The notes under the pieces are model-generated. The model saw only the letters and a program-made list of their open reading frames with translations. It had not been told where the DNA came from and did not search any database. A stretch of DNA of 64,000 bases from Pyrenochaeta sp. MPI-SDFR-AT-0127 (Eukaryota; Ascomycota; Dothideomycetes; Pleosporales; Cucurbitariaceae): positions 558,001 to 622,000 of the forward strand of contig JAGTJM010000002.1 of assembly GCA_020747015.1 (NCBI GenBank), read 5' to 3'. A program made the position numbers and the translations under genes. This document shows positions 60,078 to 64,000 of this stretch, in pieces; position 1 is the stretch's first letter; every line of letters begins with the position of its first letter.

Positions 60078-60412
60078 TTAGTCACTGATGAGGGCCCAAA
60101 CGCTGTCATCACCAGCCTCAGGCTTCTTGCTGTCCCGCTTGTCGCTAATCAGAGCCCAAACGCTGTCGTCGCCAGCTTCAGGCTTCTTGTTGTCGCGCTT
60201 GTCGCTAATCAAGGCCCAAACACTGTCATCACCCAAGTCAGGTTTGGCACCTTGGTGCCTCGGGGCAGCTATAGAACGATGTTAGGTGCCTTTACTGAAT
60301 TGAACAGAAAAAAGAATTATGTTAAATGTGGCGCACCATTTGTTGGCGTCGGAGCGCCATAGACATGAGCAAGCATGAAAGCTGTAATCAAGGCGAGCTG
60401 TTTCATCTGCAT
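60078..60412 (-). CDS. Kex2-processed repeat RiPP precursor (dikaritin-like)
   Basis: Two exons, 60337-60412 and 60078-60268, with a 68-base GTGCGC..TAG intron; 88 residues. Residues 1-20 (MQMKQLALITAFMLAHVYGA) are a signal peptide. After a short pro-region, residues 38-57, 58-77 and 78-88 are repeats of one 20-residue unit, the last ending at the stop. Each unit carries GDDSVWALISD; the first two continue with the dibasic KR site and a Lys-Lys-containing spacer. Kex2 in the Golgi should cut after KR and release near-identical peptides. This is the architecture of ustiloxin, phomopsin, asperipin and victorin precursors. The likely modified core lies within SVWALISD. The neighbouring UstYa gene supplies the expected oxidase. 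The core is unknown to me. Confidence 0.85.
60081..60233. repeat. 60-bp coding tandem repeat, 2.5 copies
   Basis: Units 60174-60233, 60114-60173 and partial 60081-60113 encode the repeated core region of the precursor. Differences between units are mostly third-base changes, so the peptide is under selection for sameness. Confidence 0.85.
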
Positions 60413-60536
60413 GGTGAATTTGGTCGGGGAGGCTTTGGGGATAGATGGTGTGAAAGCTGTAGGATGATTTGGTGAATAAGGCAAATAATGGAGTTGAATG
60501 TGTCCACTGGAGGATAGGATGGCTGCCTGAGGGAGA

Positions 60537-60543
60537 ATTTATA
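60537..60543 (-). promoter_or_regulatory. TATA box of precursor gene
   Basis: TATAAAT on the minus strand about 125 bases upstream of the precursor ATG, in a plausible core promoter position. Confidence 0.45.
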
Positions 60544-61419
60544 CCAGTTTGTACTTGTCCTCCCATCTCCTTAGGTTCTACCGAAGACTCACCGGAAAAC
60601 TGTCGGTATGCTTGCCAGCATACAAGCTATTCGGAATCCCCGATGGGACACCGCATATTAACATGCGATTACGAATACAGAGTGGCCTGATGATGCTGAT
60701 CGTGATGCATCAATTATCGTACGAGGGAGACAGGTATCAATCACATTCACTGTCGAGTGTGGAATCAAAGCCTCTAGCAGGATACCTTCGCACCTCTCAA
60801 ATCACGAGGCCGCGGAAGCATTGGTCAAAACCTCCTGTCATTACTAGTCTGCTGCACTACAGACATTGCATAGTAGCGATTTTTCTCGGACCGAAGTCAA
60901 CATATCTTCCGAACTCATTTGATCATTTTGTCGGACTCAAGAGACCGTGTTCAATCTCGTGTTGATCCCATTAATGGTAAAAAGACCCTGCGGAAGAGTA
61001 TCAATAGGATGACGGTGACCCACTTAGCTGATTCAGAAGTACTTATAGTTCTGATTTGATCTACAAACCTTAATTGAAGATGTGTTCTTGCATAAGCTAG
61101 ACGGAAATCCGCTGACATGGCACTACTTCTTATAGAATTGGATGAGCCTTGTGAGGGGAACAGTCTGTTCAGCCAAGATGAGCATCTGTTGTACTTTGTT
61201 TCAAGGCGGCATTGCAAAAAGCACGCTTAGAGTAGCTATAGTAATTATAGGGATTAGAGGACGCTATACTATTTTAGCATCTTCTAGATAGAAGCGTAAG
61301 GTGGCATCGTACTTTTGCCCCAACAGCGGTTCTAAGTCGGTACTGATGAGTAGGTAGTATGCATGCTTCCTCGTACACTTAATCTTGAGTCGAATAAGAT
61401 ACTCGTATGACTGTTGCAT

Positions 61420-61900
61420 CTTCATACGAACCAAATAAACTTAATATGACACAGTATCGTGGAATATGTGGACGTCTGATGTACGTAAGTATCCGGAGAC
61501 TTCTATTGGGTAGAGATTCACCGGCAACTCCAACGACTTTCTCGTGGCACTTGCCGCCAACCTCGAAGGTGCTTACTGAATCGCCGTACACTTGACCCTC
61601 TGTTGATGATATAACCTGAGCAGGTGCTAGTAAGTCTGTAACACTCCACAAACCATGGAGAGGGGGCCTACCTAGGTAGACTTTGTTACCCACTTGAGCG
61701 GCACTTTTTGCCACATCTTGATGGCCAACGATGAATAATGTCCACTGAATGTCCCTAAAAGGAACTTCCACATCATCAAGTTGGCCCGAAAGACCGAGAA
61801 TCAGCGAGTGTAGTTACATCTGTTGCTAAAATATAATACGGACACTAGTATCTGCGCCCTCTAAGAACATCGGCCCTACTCCATACATATACTGAGCTAC
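61420..61900 (-). pseudogene. Possible degenerate or unresolved small gene
   Basis: On the minus strand, blocks with protein-like composition appear in order but not in one frame. The first is an ATG block near 61880 containing GVGPMFLEGADTS. Next comes VPFRDIQWTLFIVGHQDVAK..VGNKVYL near 61680-61770, then ISSTEGQVYGDSVSTFEVGGKCHE near 61550-61610. GTAGGC..TAG and GTGAAT..CAG segments look like introns between later blocks, but frame breaks and stop codons near 61790-61850 are not resolved by any simple splice. It may be a broken gene or one whose structure I cannot read. The family is not recognised. Confidence 0.3.
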
Positions 61901-62107
61901 CGACAGAAAGAATCCTAGTCAACCTTATTTCCAGCAGTGACGTTTGCGTTATGAGGCTTGCTTGGCACCCGAAAGACCGGCCTATGTTGGGTATAATAGG
62001 TCAAGAACTTATCCAAGTTTTCAGGTGTCGATGCTTCCGTTCAATTACTTTTCTTAACTTTTTAGAGTGACTACTGCAACAAAGTTCTCCTAAATTGTTC
62101 TGACAAC

Positions 62108-63432
62108 ATGCCGATTCTCGAGAAATGCAGCCCTCCAGAATATGTCCCAGTGGCAGATGATGAATCGTCTGAAGGTGGTGAGGAGGAGGATGGGTTGATC
62201 TACCGGAGGCTACGGCCAGTAGCCTCCCGCATGAAGAGATTTTGGAGCTATCTTGTCCGCTTCACTACTATCATGTTGTATTCTGTTCTTCTCATTACGA
62301 TAACTTCAGCGTGGTGGCACACTCGAATATTGCGCGGCCCCGGAATAATCGATTGTAAGTTTGAAAGTCTTAACAAATGTCTTGGAAAGCATCGAGATAT
62401 TGAATAGAAGCAAGCACCTTTGGCCCCGTATATTCAATACGAGGAGAAGTTCTTTCCCAAAATGGATACGCACAATTATAGCGTCATGGGTCCCCCGAGC
62501 CCCGAAGTTGACGCCAACTGGAGAGAGCTGACCCAATGTAAGTACTACTTTCCGTTTCCACATAAGCGACTTTCTGATTACCTTACGTACTAGTCTTCTT
62601 TACAGAGTATCCATATGACGCAATGAAGAAGTTGGGGAGGGAAAACCAGGCTATACAGCTGCCGAATGGTAAGCAACCTCCTTAATCTAGATCCTCATGT
62701 GATGAGCAAGGTTGCTCACTGTACGCTGTTTCTCAATATGTGTACATAGGGGCATGCTGATCATTCGTTTTCCTCTTAGGAAATTTCATGGTTCTGTACA
62801 CGGTCAATCATCTGCTACACTGTCTGGTATGCCTCCAACTCCGAAGCCATGTTTATCACTCAATTCTATGACTAAACCTTGTACAGAAACGCCTCCATCA
62901 TTCGCGACATCGCGAATATTATTATCCGAACATGACAGAAGAAGAGAAAATCAAGGGTGACAAACACGATAGTGAGAAATCCAGATGTTTTAGTCTCGTA
63001 CTCTCCTTTGACAGAACTTCTAGTGCACTGCTTGGAAGACCTTGTCCAAGAAGTGATTTGCCATGCTGATGTCGCTCCGTACACAACGCGATGGTATCAA
63101 AAGGACCCACGCCCGACTGGAAACTCAGATATAGCACACTCATGTGTGAACTGGGACTTGCTTAAGTCGGAGCTCAGGCGAAAGCATGTCAACCCGTGGG
63201 AGCCTGGACTTCTTGTCCACCCTGTATTCGGTATGTGACACGCATTATATATACAATTATTGAAGTTAATCTGACCAATCGCATAGGTCCAGTGGTGACG
63301 GAAGGGAAGGATACAGTTTTCCCCGAAAGGATGGGTTTCCCAAATGACTTCCTCCATGTCGGTGAGACGGAAGCAGAATATCGACAGCGCATCCACGAGC
63401 TTGGTATCAGTTCAGGTAGAGATCCAGACTAA
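62108..63432 (+). CDS. UstYa-family (DUF3328) oxidase
   Basis: Seven exons: 62108-62354, 62415-62537, 62594-62668, 62780-62826, 62887-62971, 63015-63230 and 63287-63432; 312 residues, all joins in phase. An acidic cytoplasmic N-terminus precedes one membrane span (FTTIMLYSVLLITITSAWW, about 50-70). The lumenal part shows YEEKFFPKMD, GPPSPEVDANW, VNHLLHCL with the first HxxHC motif at 159-163, YYYPN, VHCLEDLVQEVICHADV, and HSCVNWDLL, all diagnostic of UstYa/DUF3328. These proteins oxidatively cyclise RiPP cores in the secretory path. The second HxxHC motif has Leu in place of its first His (LLVHC at 194-198). Boundaries of exons 2 and 3 are the least certain. It is divergent from the repeat precursor gene. 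Confidence 0.9.
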
Positions 63433-64000
63433 GGAAATCGAGGCGAAAGCGAATCTAAGGCAAGTGTCTCAAGAAATTACGCTCGTTTTGTCTTACACTG
63501 GAAATTGGAGATGAGTTCAGCTTGATGGCTGGATGCTCACTTAGTCCTTCCATCTATTTTGTATGAAGCTTCCACACGCACCTGTTATGATCTTATGTCT
63601 GATTGGTTCATATGGAACAATCAAGGTTGATTCGTCCTCCAAGACCGTCGCTTGGTGAAGTAGAGTAGGAGCGGTACACTGAGATCTTACCCTATCTCTA
63701 CTTGAGCTACTTCCCCTGATTAGTGCGACCAGTTAATCAATAGCTGCAGTCTGATCCAATGATCTCGTGGCCTTCTTGCTTGCCGTTCGTTGCTCGGAAC
63801 ATTCTTCCCCCGGTTCCCTTGTTCATAAAACCCTGGCGGGGAAATCCCACATGATTACGCTAAAGTCAACAAAGACAGAGGATCTAAGACGCATTTTACA
63901 TCATGATCGCTTTCCTGTTCTGACGGGATGACGAGTGAATGCTATCGTCGTCTTCATCCAGCTCTTTTCACTGCCTTCAGGAGATAGTGCATGTCCCCGC
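63433..64000. other. 3' flank to window edge
   Basis: No gene seen in the last 570 bases; further cluster genes may lie beyond. Confidence 0.5.

Larger units (their letters stand above)
60413..62107. other. Divergent region between RiPP precursor and UstYa gene
   Basis: About 1.7 kb that should contain both promoters. The part from about 61400 to 61900 contains the remains of a spliced-looking minus-strand gene, listed separately. Nothing else is recognised. Confidence 0.5.

Noticed and set aside
60088..60285. Plus-strand frame with a threefold repeat
   Set aside because: It is the antisense shadow of the Kex2-repeat precursor; only the minus strand has a signal peptide and dibasic sites.

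Overview
The window is nuclear DNA from a filamentous ascomycete. The genes are separated by about 0.3 to 4 kb. Most are split by introns of roughly 45-75 bp with GTANGT donors, CTAAC/CTGAC-like branch sites and YAG acceptors. The gene families (HET domain, Pth11-like receptors, UstYa/DUF3328, Zn2Cys6, berberine-bridge oxidases, Methyltransf_22) and the family types point to Dothideomycetes, probably Pleosporales. No ribosomal RNA, convincing tRNA, CRISPR array or intact transposon was seen. Two AT/TpA-rich stretches around 45.0 and 46.5 kb look like RIP-degraded repeats.

Layout. 0-9 kb: the 3' part of a conserved hypothetical gene, a four-helix MARVEL-like membrane protein, a monocarboxylate-type MFS transporter and a Pth11-like receptor. 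9.5-21.7 kb: a dense run of a secreted berberine-bridge FAD oxidase, a DAO-type FAD oxidoreductase, a type-B carboxylesterase, a DUF3237 protein, an MFS exporter, a GNAT acetyltransferase and a Zn2Cys6 regulator. This looks like a small catabolic or specialised-metabolism cluster with no polyketide or peptide synthase. 23-28 kb: mostly empty apart from a small secreted cysteine-rich gene with extremely short exons. 28-33 kb: an O-methyltransferase, a MOT1/MFSD5-type transporter and a membrane-anchored Methyltransf_22 protein. 33.7-41.3 kb: two long, low-complexity conserved hypotheticals. 43-49.7 kb: D-serine dehydratase, a protein-kinase-like gene stranded between repeat relics, and a Yvc1-type TRP vacuolar cation channel. 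51.6-58.9 kb: a cytochrome P450, a second Pth11-like receptor and a HET protein.

The most interesting part is the right end. A short minus-strand gene (60078-60412) encodes a signal peptide followed by three near-identical 20-residue units separated by Lys-Arg Kex2 sites. Facing away from it is a seven-exon UstYa (DUF3328) oxidase gene (62108-63432). This pairing is the hallmark of fungal dikaritin-type RiPP pathways (ustiloxin, phomopsin, asperipin, victorin). The repeated core, with a Trp-Ala-Leu-Ile stretch, is not one I recognise. The cluster may continue beyond position 64000. All exon boundaries were inferred by eye from splice signals, reading phase and protein-family expectation.
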